From: an uncultured Bacilli bacterium
Lineage (GTDB): Bacteria; Bacillota_I; Bacilli_A; RF39; UBA660
Direction: 5' to 3'
DNA length: 36,361 nt
Assembly: GCA_947631295.1 (NCBI GenBank)
Contig: CANRKU010000011.1
Span: 1 to 36,361 of the forward strand
The translations under genes and the position numbers were made by a program. The notes beneath the pieces were generated by a model, which was given only the letters and a program-made list of their open reading frames with translations, made no database searches and was not told the DNA's origin. Of this stretch, positions 24,035-30,611 are shown in pieces; the stretch's first letter is position 1, and each line of letters begins with the position of its first letter.

Positions 24035-24043
24035 TGATATAAT
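24035..24043 (+). promoter_or_regulatory. Extended -10 promoter of the PepSY gene
   Basis: TGATATAAT is a perfect extended -10 (TG at 24035, TATAAT 24038-24043), with TTGAAA only 14 bp upstream. The start codon is 24 bp downstream. Confidence 0.7.
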
Positions 24044-24066
24044 GGAAAATAGAAAGGGATGAAAAG

Positions 24067-24459
24067 ATGAAAGAAAAACAAAATCGTGATAAACTTTTGA
24101 TCATAGCATTATTAGTGATTATCATTTTATTATTAGTAATGATTCTAATTCTATTTTTAAAGGATGATAAAATTAGTTTTAGGAATCAAAATCTAAATCA
24201 AAATTCGGATGTTTATGAAAATGAAAATTCTACAAATACCAATCCTACCAACTCTATTTCTAAAGAAAAAGCATTAGAGATTGTATTAGAAGATGCAAAA
24301 TTAAATCAAAAGGATATTTATGATTTAAGTATTGAATTAGATTATAAATATAATCAAATGGTTTATGAAATTGATTTTAATTATCAAAACTATGAATATG
24401 AATATTACGTAAATTGTGAAACTGGTAAAATTATTCATTCATTTAAAGAAAGAGATTAA
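24067..24459 (+). CDS. Membrane-anchored PepSY domain protein
   Basis: This protein of 130 residues has one N-terminal membrane helix (about 10-30), a polar Asn-rich linker and a C-terminal PepSY domain (about 66-128): SKEKALEIVLEDAKL, then YEIDFNYQNYEYEYYVNCETGKII. PepSY domains often inhibit proteases or gate membrane enzymes from outside the cell. AAAGGGAT precedes ATG 24067. It is a single-gene unit with an extended -10 promoter and its own terminator. The function is known only at family level. Confidence 0.85.
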   Translation: MKEKQNRDKLLIIALLVIIILLLVMILILFLKDDKISFRNQNLNQNSDVYENENSTNTNPTNSISKEKALEIVLEDAKLNQKDIYDLSIELDYKYNQMVYEIDFNYQNYEYEYYVNCETGKIIHSFKERD

Positions 24460-24476
24460 ATATCTTTTTCTTTTTT
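24445..24476 (+). terminator. Intrinsic terminator of the PepSY gene
   Basis: A 12-bp stem with one G-T pair (24445-24456 with 24462-24473) spans the stop codon (24457-24459) in its loop and runs into T residues to 24476. Confidence 0.75.
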
Positions 24477-24528
24477 CCTAAAAATAAATTGATTTGTTGA
24501 TTCATAAACTTTAATGAGGTTGAAGGAT

Positions 24529-24816
24529 ATGCATTTACCAAATGTCCCTGCTAAAGTCTTTTCTTTTAGTGCTGTAGTAGTCGGCTATTTATTAATTGAT
24601 GATTTAACGGCAAATGAACAAAACGCTTTAGGAAATTGGCTGATGTTAACAGCACAAGTGTTATGTACAAATGCTTATTATAAGCAAGTACAAACTGAAA
24701 GAAGTGAAACAAATAGGAATAAAACACCAAATACTGAGGAAACTATTATTATGATGGAGAAAATGATAAAGGCAATGCAAGAAGAACTGAACGCTCTAAA
24801 GCAATCAAAAAATTAA
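24529..24816 (+). CDS. Small conserved protein of unknown function
   Basis: This is a 95-residue protein starting MHLPNVPAKVF. A hydrophobic stretch (about 10-25, SFSAVVVGYLLIDDL) is followed by NEQNALGNWLMLTAQVLCTNAYY and a charged C-terminal helix with coiled-coil character (MMEKMIKAMQEELNAL). I recognise it as a type common in low-GC Firmicutes without an assigned role. The start at 24529 is preferred over ATG 24514 because GAGG and AAGG lie just before it, while 24514 has no ribosome site. The location next to a tRNA gene gives no hint of function. Confidence 0.75.
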   Translation: MHLPNVPAKVFSFSAVVVGYLLIDDLTANEQNALGNWLMLTAQVLCTNAYYKQVQTERSETNRNKTPNTEETIIMMEKMIKAMQEELNALKQSKN

Positions 24817-24824
24817 AAAAAGTA

Positions 24825-24853
24825 TTGCCAAGGAAACTTTTATTTGATACAAT
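24825..24853 (+). promoter_or_regulatory. Promoter of tRNA-Met
   Basis: TTGCCA (24825-24830) and TACAAT (24848-24853) are separated by exactly 17 bp; the predicted start near 24860 is about 6 nt before the tRNA. Confidence 0.75.
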
Positions 24854-24865
24854 GGAAATGGTCAT

Positions 24866-24942
24866 GGCGAGATAGCTCAGCTGGCTAGAGCGTTCGGTTC
24901 ATACCCGAAAGGTCGAGGGTTCGATCCCCCCTCTCGCTACCA
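24866..24942 (+). tRNA. tRNA-Met (anticodon CAT, elongator)
   Basis: This 77-nt tRNA has an encoded CCA (24940-24942) and a seven-pair acceptor stem (GGCGAGA with TCTCGCT, ending in a G-T pair). The D-arm is AGCTCAGCTGGCTAGAGC and the anticodon loop is TTCATAC, giving anticodon CAT. It is the elongator form, because an initiator would have an unpaired 1:72 position and GGG/CCC in the anticodon stem. It does not resemble the lysidine tRNA-Ile2. The T-stem GAGGG/CCCCC contains one A-C mismatch (position 50:64). Confidence 0.93.
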
Positions 24943-24952
24943 GATAGATAAC

Positions 24953-24979
24953 AAACTCGAACTTTATAGTTCGGGTTTT
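24953..24979 (+). terminator. Intrinsic terminator after tRNA-Met
   Basis: A 10-bp stem with one wobble (24953-24962 with 24969-24978, loop TTTATA) ends in T residues. Confidence 0.75.
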
Positions 24980-25087
24980 AAAATGTTCAAATTGATGATA
25001 ACATATTTAATAAGTTTAATTGATAATTTGTCAATTTAAAAAACATATTTGCATATTGGCGATGCAATAAACAATAGAGGTAAAAAT

Positions 25088-25786
25088 ATGAATTATAATA
25101 GTATTGATATTAAAAATGTTGATTTGGAGCATTCATTTTTTCATTATACAAATATTAATAATTTAGAAAGTATTTTTAAAAATGGGCTTGAACCTAGAAT
25201 TGGTGCAAATTCATTATATCTTGAAAAATCATCTAAAATTTTTTTTGTTAAAGGAGAAATGGGCATAATCGATATAATGGATGTTTGGCTAAAATGGCTG
25301 ACTGCTAAAAGTAATGTCAACAAATTTATATATTGGATTGGTACAACATATATGAGATTTCCACTTTGTATCAAATCACTACCTAATCTGATTGTTAAAA
25401 AAAATTTAAATAATGTCAAAAAACGTCATAAAATTTATAATAATATGAAAAATATATTAGATGATAGTGTATTTTTAAAATTAGATTTGGAAGAAAATGT
25501 TGATTTTGATTACAATGATATTGATGAAGTAAAAGAAAGATATTATGATAGTTTTTTAAAAATGTTATACACAAAAAATAGTAACCTTCAAGATAAACGA
25601 ATGGAATATTGGAATATGCATACAAAATCAAATAGATGGATTGAAAAAGAAAAAATACAAATTTTATGTTATGATTCTGATTATAAAGCTAGTATATTAT
25701 TAAAATATTTAATAGAAAAGAATATGGAGTATGCAAAAAAGAATTGTCCTTTTTTAAATGAATATTATAATTATATATATAAATAA
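25088..25786 (+). CDS. Unknown protein with HYTNI-NL-GLEPRIG N-terminus
   Basis: This is a soluble protein of 232 residues with no signal or membrane segment. The N-terminal block FFHYTNINNLESIFKNGLEPRIG (about 18-40) recalls the opening of ADP-ribosyl- or RNA 2'-phosphotransferase folds, where a His starts a strand and a GL-x-P turn follows; this is only a resemblance. FFVKGEMGIIDIMDVWLKWL and a charged C-terminal half follow. The start is ATG 25088 with AGAGG 8 nt before; an upstream TTG frame (25049) has no ribosome site. It and the NlpC/P60 gene lie between tRNA-Met and murC and are even more AT-rich than their neighbours, so acquisition by transfer is plausible. Confidence 0.65.
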   Translation: MNYNSIDIKNVDLEHSFFHYTNINNLESIFKNGLEPRIGANSLYLEKSSKIFFVKGEMGIIDIMDVWLKWLTAKSNVNKFIYWIGTTYMRFPLCIKSLPNLIVKKNLNNVKKRHKIYNNMKNILDDSVFLKLDLEENVDFDYNDIDEVKERYYDSFLKMLYTKNSNLQDKRMEYWNMHTKSNRWIEKEKIQILCYDSDYKASILLKYLIEKNMEYAKKNCPFLNEYYNYIYK

Positions 25787-25832
25787 TGAGTGGTTATATC
25801 TCTTTCCTACCCATACCAAATTGATTCCAGAC

Positions 25833-25849
25833 TCGAAAGATCCGAGTGA
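25833..25849 (+). other. Small hairpin after the unknown gene
   Basis: ACTCG and CGAGT form a 5-bp stem around AAAGATC, followed by an A-rich instead of a T-rich tract. It may be a weak terminator or processing site in the 148-bp gap before the NlpC/P60 gene. Confidence 0.3.
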
Positions 25850-25890
25850 AAATAAAAAACATTAATACTTTTCGTTACCTACATAGTATT

Positions 25891-25919
25891 TTGACAAAAA
25901 AATTTTATTTTGCTATAAT
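25891..25919 (+). promoter_or_regulatory. Perfect sigma-A consensus promoter of the NlpC/P60 gene
   Basis: TTGACA (25891-25896), a 17-bp spacer and TATAAT (25914-25919) form an exact consensus promoter. The predicted start near 25926 leaves a leader of only about 9-12 nt. Confidence 0.88.
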
Positions 25920-25934
25920 CTAGGATATTTAGGA

Positions 25935-26450
25935 GTGATTAAAGCAAATACAATAGATAAAGAAAAAGAATTAAGATATAAAATTATGAAATTAGCCTTA
26001 TTACAGCATCATAAAAATTATGTACATGGAAAGAATGGACCAAATACATTTGATTGTGCTGGATTAGTATGGTTTGTATATCATGAAATTTTAAATATTA
26101 ATTTGTATGAAAATGGATTTGGAATATCTACCACTACAAAAATCATGACTAATAATTATGGAAAATTAACTGTATTTGAAGAAAATGATTTCAATAAAGA
26201 TTTAAAACTAATCAAAAATGGTGATATTATTTTCTTTCACAGGCAATCCTTAAAAGATACGATACCTAAAGAAAATAATAAATATCCAGGACATTGTGGT
26301 ATATATTTAGGAAATAATGAATTTATACATTGCTCAAAAGCAAAAGGAAAAGTGGTTATTAGTAATTTTATTGATAATGATTATTGGAAAAATATATTAG
26401 TTGGCAGTAAAGATATTTTTGGGGATAATGATTGGGAACACAAAAAATAA
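25935..26450 (+). CDS. NlpC/P60 family protein lacking a signal peptide
   Basis: This cysteine peptidase or amidase domain of 171 residues has Cys41 in FDCAGLVW, His120 in GHCGIYLG and His132 in FIHCSK, the NlpC/P60 catalytic set. The whole protein is little more than the domain, and no signal or binding domain is present, unlike typical secreted cell-wall hydrolases; a cytoplasmic, phage-like or toxin-like role is possible. The start is uncertain. GTG 25935 overlaps the ribosome site AGGAG, the next codon ATT is a rare start, and ATG 25986 would remove 17 residues just ahead of the domain. It has its own perfect promoter. The terminator near murC is shared. Confidence 0.8.
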   Translation: MIKANTIDKEKELRYKIMKLALLQHHKNYVHGKNGPNTFDCAGLVWFVYHEILNINLYENGFGISTTTKIMTNNYGKLTVFEENDFNKDLKLIKNGDIIFFHRQSLKDTIPKENNKYPGHCGIYLGNNEFIHCSKAKGKVVISNFIDNDYWKNILVGSKDIFGDNDWEHKK

Positions 26451-26500
26451 TTTATATTGAAATACAGTTATCAATAATTATCTGAAGGATATAGAATTTA

Positions 26501-26530
26501 AAAAAGATACTATTTATTTAGTATCTTTTT
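26501..26530. terminator. Bidirectional terminator between the NlpC/P60 gene and murC
   Basis: A 12-bp perfect stem (26501-26512 with 26519-26530, loop 6) has A/T-runs on both sides and spans the murC stop codon. Confidence 0.85.
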
Positions 26531-27830
26531 CTAATAAAGTTTCATAATTATCTTTTAAGTGACTAATACTTGCACAACTCATAAAGCAAACTACTGCATT
26601 TTGATATGCTAATAATTTTTCCATAGAACTTTCATCAATCAGTTCTCCATTTGGAATTTTATCTAATACCATTTTAGAATTAACATTTGGATAGTCTTCT
26701 TGTTTTTCTCGATTGCTATCAATTTCTGTCATATAGACTTTATCCGCTAATTGTAAAGCTTCTGCAAACTCTTTTGTAAAAGCCTCTGTTCTTGAATAAG
26801 TATTTGGTTTAAATACAGCAATTAGTGTTTTATCAGGATATTTTAATCTTGCAGCTTCTAAAGTTACCTTAATCTCTGTTGGATGATGTGCATAATCATC
26901 AATCGTGACAATATTACCAATTACTTTTTCAGCAAATCTTCTTTCAGCATTATGAAATCCCTTTAATAACTCTTTTATTTTTTCTACATCTACTTTTAAA
27001 TAACTACAAACAATAATACAAGCTAAAGCATTTAATACCATATGTTTTCCTACTAGTGGAATTTCAAAAGTATCAAAATATTCATGCTGATGATAAACAT
27101 CAAACTTACTACCATTTCGATTTATTTCTAGATTCTTAATTACAAAATCATTAGAATCCTCGAAACCATAAAAAATTACTTTTTTATCAAAATGAATTTT
27201 TCTAACATTTACATTATCCCCACATGCTACCACAAAATCTTTTGTATTTTGGACAAACTTTTGAAAAGTTGCAATGATATCTTCAATATCTTGATAACAT
27301 TCAGTATGCTCCAATTCAATATTCGTAATAACTGAAATCGTAGGATGATAAGCTAAAAAATGTCTATTAAATTCATCTGATTCAATCACAAATAATTCAT
27401 TATCTAAATTAGCATGACCTCTACCATCTCCGATAAAATAATTACATCCAAAAGTATGATCTAAGACATGACTAATCATCGAAGAAGTCGTGGTTTTACC
27501 ATGAGTTCCACTAATAGAAACAGTTTTAAATTGTGATGTTAACTCTCCAATAATTTCATTATAGGGTTTCATTTTTAATCCTAACTCTCTTACCCTTTTT
27601 AATTCTCTATGATCTTCACTAAATGCCCTTGAATAAGTTACAATAGTATCCTGATCTAATTCATGATTACCATCATAAAATATAGGAATATTTCTTTCAT
27701 CGAGTCCTTTTTCTGTAAACTTCCATTCTCTAACATCATCATATCCTAATACTGTATTTCCTAAATCATGGAGTAAACATGCTAAAGTTGCCATACCAGA
27801 ACCTTTAATTCCTAAACAATAATACTTCAT
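26514..27830 (-). CDS. murC: UDP-N-acetylmuramate--L-alanine ligase
   Basis: This ATP-dependent ligase of 438 residues adds L-Ala to UDP-MurNAc, the first peptide step of peptidoglycan synthesis in the cytoplasm. It has the N-terminal GIKGSGMATLA nucleotide-sugar loop (7-17), ATP loop GTHGKTT (108-114), ESDEFNR, ITNIELEHTECY and the C-terminal DDYAHHPTEIK and FKPNTYSRT blocks. Length is slightly short but complete. MurC rather than Mpl or MurD is indicated by the DDYAHHPTE motif. AGGAAGTGAT precedes ATG 27830. It stands alone between its promoter and a strong terminator. Confidence 0.95.
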   Translation of the reverse strand: MKYYCLGIKGSGMATLACLLHDLGNTVLGYDDVREWKFTEKGLDERNIPIFYDGNHELDQDTIVTYSRAFSEDHRELKRVRELGLKMKPYNEIIGELTSQFKTVSISGTHGKTTTSSMISHVLDHTFGCNYFIGDGRGHANLDNELFVIESDEFNRHFLAYHPTISVITNIELEHTECYQDIEDIIATFQKFVQNTKDFVVACGDNVNVRKIHFDKKVIFYGFEDSNDFVIKNLEINRNGSKFDVYHQHEYFDTFEIPLVGKHMVLNALACIIVCSYLKVDVEKIKELLKGFHNAERRFAEKVIGNIVTIDDYAHHPTEIKVTLEAARLKYPDKTLIAVFKPNTYSRTEAFTKEFAEALQLADKVYMTEIDSNREKQEDYPNVNSKMVLDKIPNGELIDESSMEKLLAYQNAVVCFMSCASISHLKDNYETLLEKDTK

Positions 27831-27848
27831 ACTATCACTTCCTATTCT

Positions 27849-27877
27849 ATTATATAAATAAAATAAATGATTTACAA
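27849..27877 (-). promoter_or_regulatory. murC promoter
   Basis: TTGTAA (27877-27872) and TATAAT (27854-27849) are 17 bp apart on the minus strand, 19 bp before the murC start. Confidence 0.75.
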
Positions 27878-27910
27878 CTAAATAACTTTATTTTTTGACT
27901 TAGAAAAAAT

Positions 27911-27948
27911 AAAAGTACACTATCTATAGCTAGATAAAGTGTATTTTT
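27911..27948 (-). terminator. Terminator of the histidine kinase gene
   Basis: A long hairpin (27911-27921 with 27938-27948, including one G-T pair, plus inner ATCTA/TAGAT pairing) lies just after the kinase stop, with T-rich DNA following on the minus strand (CTTTTATTTTTTC). Confidence 0.7.
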
Positions 27949-27955
27949 AATTTTT

Positions 27956-29119
27956 TTAAAAAGTAACATAATATGGTAAGAATACAGTAGCTGTTGTTTG
28001 TTTACCTAATTTTGATTCATATTTCAAGGTTCCTTGATGTAATTTAATAATCTCTTTAGACATATTTACACCAATACCAGTACCAGTGGGTTTCGTCGTA
28101 TAAAATAACTGTCCTATTTTCTTTAAATCATTAGTACTAATACCTTCTCCATTATCTGTAATAGAAATTTGAACTTTATCCTTCTCTATAGAAATTGATA
28201 ATTTTATCTCACTAGCATTTGCCTCATAGGCATTTTTAATAAGATTAACAAATACTTGCTTTAGTCGATCATAATCACCATCAATTAAAATTTCATCTTC
28301 GACTTTTGAAAATCCTAAATTAACATTTTTATCACTTAAAATAGAATTCATAGTAGCTATAACATCTTCTAATAATAATACAAGGTCCATAATATCTTTT
28401 TCTACAGTTAACCTTTTTAAACTTAAAAAATCATCCATAATAGTTAGAGCCCTATTCATTTCACTTTTGACAATAGGAATATATTTATTTACTTTATTTT
28501 GATCATTAGTATCTAGCATATCTAAATATCCTTTACAAACTGCAATTGGATTCTTCACCTCATGTGCAATTTGAAAAATTAAAGTATCATCATTTTTTTT
28601 AATTTCATAGTTTTTTAAGAAATAATAAGTAATTTGTAATAAACCATAAAAATATAAGAAAATAAATATTAAATAAATAATATCAATTACACGATATTCA
28701 AAATATAAAAAATAAAGAAAACTAGTTAAAAATGCTTTAATAGAAAAAAATATATGACAAGAATCCTTACGATGATAAGTAAGTAAGCAATCTATTGCAA
28801 AATATAGAACATATGACAAATAGTAATACCATGGAAATGAAAAACACATATTGATGTAAACAATATTGATAATAGATAATAAAAATGCTTCCCTTCTTCT
28901 TTTTAGTAAGTAGCTTAAAAAGCAAGGAAAATCCAAAAAAACAATAAACATAATATTGGTACGATTAGAAAAGAAAATAAACATGCTTTCTATAAAAATA
29001 AAATAGAATAAAACAGCTGTTTTTTTATGAATATTTTTATTGGAGCAAATACATCTGTAAATCGTAAAACTAGAAATAATAATAATAAAAATAAATAGAA
29101 TGGATTGAAAAAAATACAT
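27956..29119 (-). CDS. KinB-like membrane sensor histidine kinase
   Basis: This protein of 387 residues has about six membrane helices in residues 1-170, followed by the dimerisation domain with the phospho-accepting His186 (AHEVKNPIAV) and an ATPase domain (N-box NLIKNAYEAN about 292-301, DNGEGI 322-327, GTGIG 346-350). There is no PAS, HAMP or receiver domain and no response-regulator gene beside it. This layout resembles Bacillus KinB, a kinase feeding the Spo0A phosphorelay. Two tandem perfect Spo0A boxes just upstream support a sporulation link. Assignment to KinB by name is inference. A ribosome site (AAGG) lies 8 nt before ATG 29119. Confidence 0.82.
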   Translation of the reverse strand: MYFFQSILFIFIIIISSFTIYRCICSNKNIHKKTAVLFYFIFIESMFIFFSNRTNIMFIVFLDFPCFLSYLLKRRREAFLLSIINIVYINMCFSFPWYYYLSYVLYFAIDCLLTYHRKDSCHIFFSIKAFLTSFLYFLYFEYRVIDIIYLIFIFLYFYGLLQITYYFLKNYEIKKNDDTLIFQIAHEVKNPIAVCKGYLDMLDTNDQNKVNKYIPIVKSEMNRALTIMDDFLSLKRLTVEKDIMDLVLLLEDVIATMNSILSDKNVNLGFSKVEDEILIDGDYDRLKQVFVNLIKNAYEANASEIKLSISIEKDKVQISITDNGEGISTNDLKKIGQLFYTTKPTGTGIGVNMSKEIIKLHQGTLKYESKLGKQTTATVFLPYYVTF

Positions 29120-29142
29120 ATCATAGCCTTCTTTCTAAAACT

Positions 29143-29148
29143 ATTATA
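29143..29148 (-). promoter_or_regulatory. -10 box of the histidine kinase promoter
   Basis: TATAAT on the minus strand lies 24 bp before the kinase start. No -35 consensus is present; the Spo0A boxes occupy that place, as expected for an activated promoter. Confidence 0.55.
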
Positions 29149-29159
29149 TGTATTTATCT

Positions 29160-29176
29160 TGTCGAAAAATGTCGAA
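29160..29176 (+). promoter_or_regulatory. Two tandem Spo0A boxes
   Basis: TGTCGAA occurs at 29160-29166 and again at 29170-29176. The repeats are exact and exactly 10 bp (one helical turn) apart, the known arrangement for a Spo0A dimer at promoters such as abrB. They lie between the EIIB-like gene and the kinase, overlapping the kinase -35 region. Confidence 0.75.
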
Positions 29177-29201
29177 TTTTGTAGAGAATCATCGATTTAT
29201 G

Positions 29202-29516
29202 TTATTTTAAACTATCGATATATTTTTTTAATTGCTTACTTTCAGAACCTAAAATAATCTTTAATTGATTATCAATTTCTACAATTCCTTTTGCTCCCAA
29301 TTTTTGAATTCCCTCTTTATTAACAATACTAACATCTTTTAATGTAACTTTAAATCTAGATAAGCTAGTTTCTGTAGAAATAATATTATTTTTACCACCT
29401 AAATATTCTACTAATTTATTTAATTCTAAATGAGCATCTTTTTTCATTGATTTTAAAACAGCTAACAAGATTATTAAAAATATAATGATAATAATCACAT
29501 ATTGTATATAATTCAT
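29202..29516 (-). CDS. Membrane-anchored PTS EIIB-like protein lacking the active cysteine
   Basis: This 104-residue protein has one N-terminal membrane helix (about 5-22) and a domain similar to the glucose-type PTS EIIB (about 30-104): LVEYLGGKNNI, SRFKVTLKD, LGAKGIVEIDNQLKIILG. In true EIIB the phospho-accepting Cys stands in a NI-x5-CATRLR pattern; here the place is taken by Ser51 (TSLSRFK), so the phosphotransfer reaction cannot occur. A sensory or structural role is likely. The start is ATG 29516, with GGTGAT 4 nt upstream; two upstream ATGs (29534 and 29528) lie at the -10 box or before the predicted transcript start. No PTS genes are near. Confidence 0.75.
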   Translation of the reverse strand: MNYIQYVIIIIIFLIILLAVLKSMKKDAHLELNKLVEYLGGKNNIISTETSLSRFKVTLKDVSIVNKEGIQKLGAKGIVEIDNQLKIILGSESKQLKKYIDSLK

Positions 29517-29532
29517 TTTAATCACCATTAAC

Positions 29533-29538
29533 ATTATA
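29533..29538 (-). promoter_or_regulatory. -10 box of the EIIB-like gene
   Basis: TATAAT on the minus strand lies 16 bp before the chosen start; the -35 region is poor. The leader would be about 10 nt. Confidence 0.5.
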
Positions 29539-29648
29539 CTATAAAAATATAGAAAAAGAAAGTGTTTCTGAAACTAGGTAATAATAATACACCAAAAAAA
29601 ACACTTTGGAATATCTTATATTAGATAATTATAAAGGAGTACATCACA

Positions 29649-29708
29649 TTGACTAGGACAAAAAATATAGATCGATTATATATCGAAACAAATGCCTACC
29701 AGATGTAA
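29649..29708 (+). CDS. Possible 19-residue peptide upstream of the coat gene
   Basis: AAAGGAGT (29633-29640) is followed after 8 nt by TTG and a 19-codon ORF (MTRTKNIDRLYIETNAYQM) ending in TAA, 31 bp before the coat protein start. The strong ribosome site with good spacing in otherwise non-coding DNA is the only evidence. It could be a leader peptide or tiny coat component, or chance. Confidence 0.35.
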   Translation: MTRTKNIDRLYIETNAYQM

Positions 29709-29739
29709 TTATCAATAATTTATGAAAGGAGGTATTTAC

Positions 29740-30168
29740 ATGTGTCCAGAAAATAATAACACAAATAATGAAAACTGCTGCATAGCTAATATTCTAGAAG
29801 TAATCGTAAAACTACAGGATCGTAGTGAAAAATTTGATTGCTTAGGAGATGGTTGTGATAGACCATTCTTAGGACCTACTCCATCTACTGTATGTTATAA
29901 TACAAGACCAGTTACTTTCTATCGTTGTAGTGATGGAGAACTATGGGCATTTCCTTATACACTAAATGCAATAGCAGGAACAAGCACTGTATTTAGATGT
30001 GAGCATGTAGAAGGATGCTGTGCAACTTGTCGTGTACTTGCAGAAAATCCTGATACTACTACTGCTAGTGCTACTCCTTATGTTCCAACAGATTCATTCT
30101 TTACTATCAATCTAAACTGTGTAGGGGCATTAAGATGTTTACCAGATACTTTCATTGCATGTAGTTAA
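29740..30168 (+). CDS. Spore coat protein of the CotY/CotZ family
   Basis: This cysteine-rich protein of 142 residues has 14 cysteines, including CDCLGDGCDRP-like and EGCCATCR clusters, and no signal peptide. The order (N-terminal ILEVIVKLQD, GCDRPFLGPTPS, CYNTRPVTFY, STVFRCEHVEGCCATCRVL and the terminal TDSFFTINLNCVGALRCL) matches CotY/CotZ, the outer coat and crust proteins that assemble into disulfide-linked sheets around the endospore. The start is ATG 29740 with AGGAGG 7 nt before; an ATG at 29722 precedes that ribosome site. Expression in the mother cell is expected from the family, but I could not define a sigma-E or sigma-K promoter. Confidence 0.85.
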   Translation: MCPENNNTNNENCCIANILEVIVKLQDRSEKFDCLGDGCDRPFLGPTPSTVCYNTRPVTFYRCSDGELWAFPYTLNAIAGTSTVFRCEHVEGCCATCRVLAENPDTTTASATPYVPTDSFFTINLNCVGALRCLPDTFIACS

Positions 30169-30197
30169 TAAAAGATCGCTTAAAGGCGATCTTTTAT
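30168..30197. terminator. Bidirectional terminator between cotY-like and hypothetical genes
   Basis: A 12-bp perfect stem (30168-30179 with 30186-30197, loop 6) has A/T flanks. The stop of the minus-strand gene lies in the loop, and the last base of the coat-gene stop begins the stem. Confidence 0.88.
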
Positions 30198-30533
30198 GAT
30201 GATGTCATCAATATCTACAATAGGAATAATTTCCCCATCTACTGTAACTAAACTATTTTTTACCTTTCCAGCAATTTTGGTATCATATTCTTTTTTCCTA
30301 GTTTTAATTAATACATGAATATTAAAAATATATCGACTACTTTTAAAAAGTTGTCTTATTTTATCCTCAACGGAAAATAACTGAGAATCTGATGAATCCA
30401 TTATCGTAACATCTTTAGTTGATAGGGAATTCCTATCATCTTTTTTTTGTTCTGAAGTATAATATATTTTTTTATTATTACTATGGCTATTATCTACATC
30501 TTTCTTAAAAATACCAGGTAATTCTTTTTTCAT
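30180..30533 (-). CDS. Hypothetical protein
   Basis: This is a 117-residue protein of unknown function. The N-terminal half is polar and low in complexity (NNKKIYYTSEQKKDDRN); the C-terminal half (about 55-115) is a compact alpha/beta unit with VEDKIRQLFKSSRYIFNIHVLIKT and LVTVDGEIIPIVDIDDI. There is no signal or membrane segment. ATG 30533 is preferred over 30539 because AAAGGA is 8 nt away. It converges on the coat protein gene and is divergent from the SEDS gene, so a spore or envelope role is possible by context only. Confidence 0.65.
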   Translation of the reverse strand: MKKELPGIFKKDVDNSHSNNKKIYYTSEQKKDDRNSLSTKDVTIMDSSDSQLFSVEDKIRQLFKSSRYIFNIHVLIKTRKKEYDTKIAGKVKNSLVTVDGEIIPIVDIDDIIIKDRL

Positions 30534-30611
30534 AAACATTTTCCTTTCACTCTATTTTATTCTAAATAAATATTTTTAAAACTTTTTTACATATTAATAA
30601 AGAGGGATATT

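Noticed and set aside
25800-25850. tRNA-like 3' remnant ending in ATACCA that could mark an attachment site
   Set aside because: It does not repeat the 3' end of tRNA-Met or tRNA-Glu and shows no T-loop, and no integrase is present.
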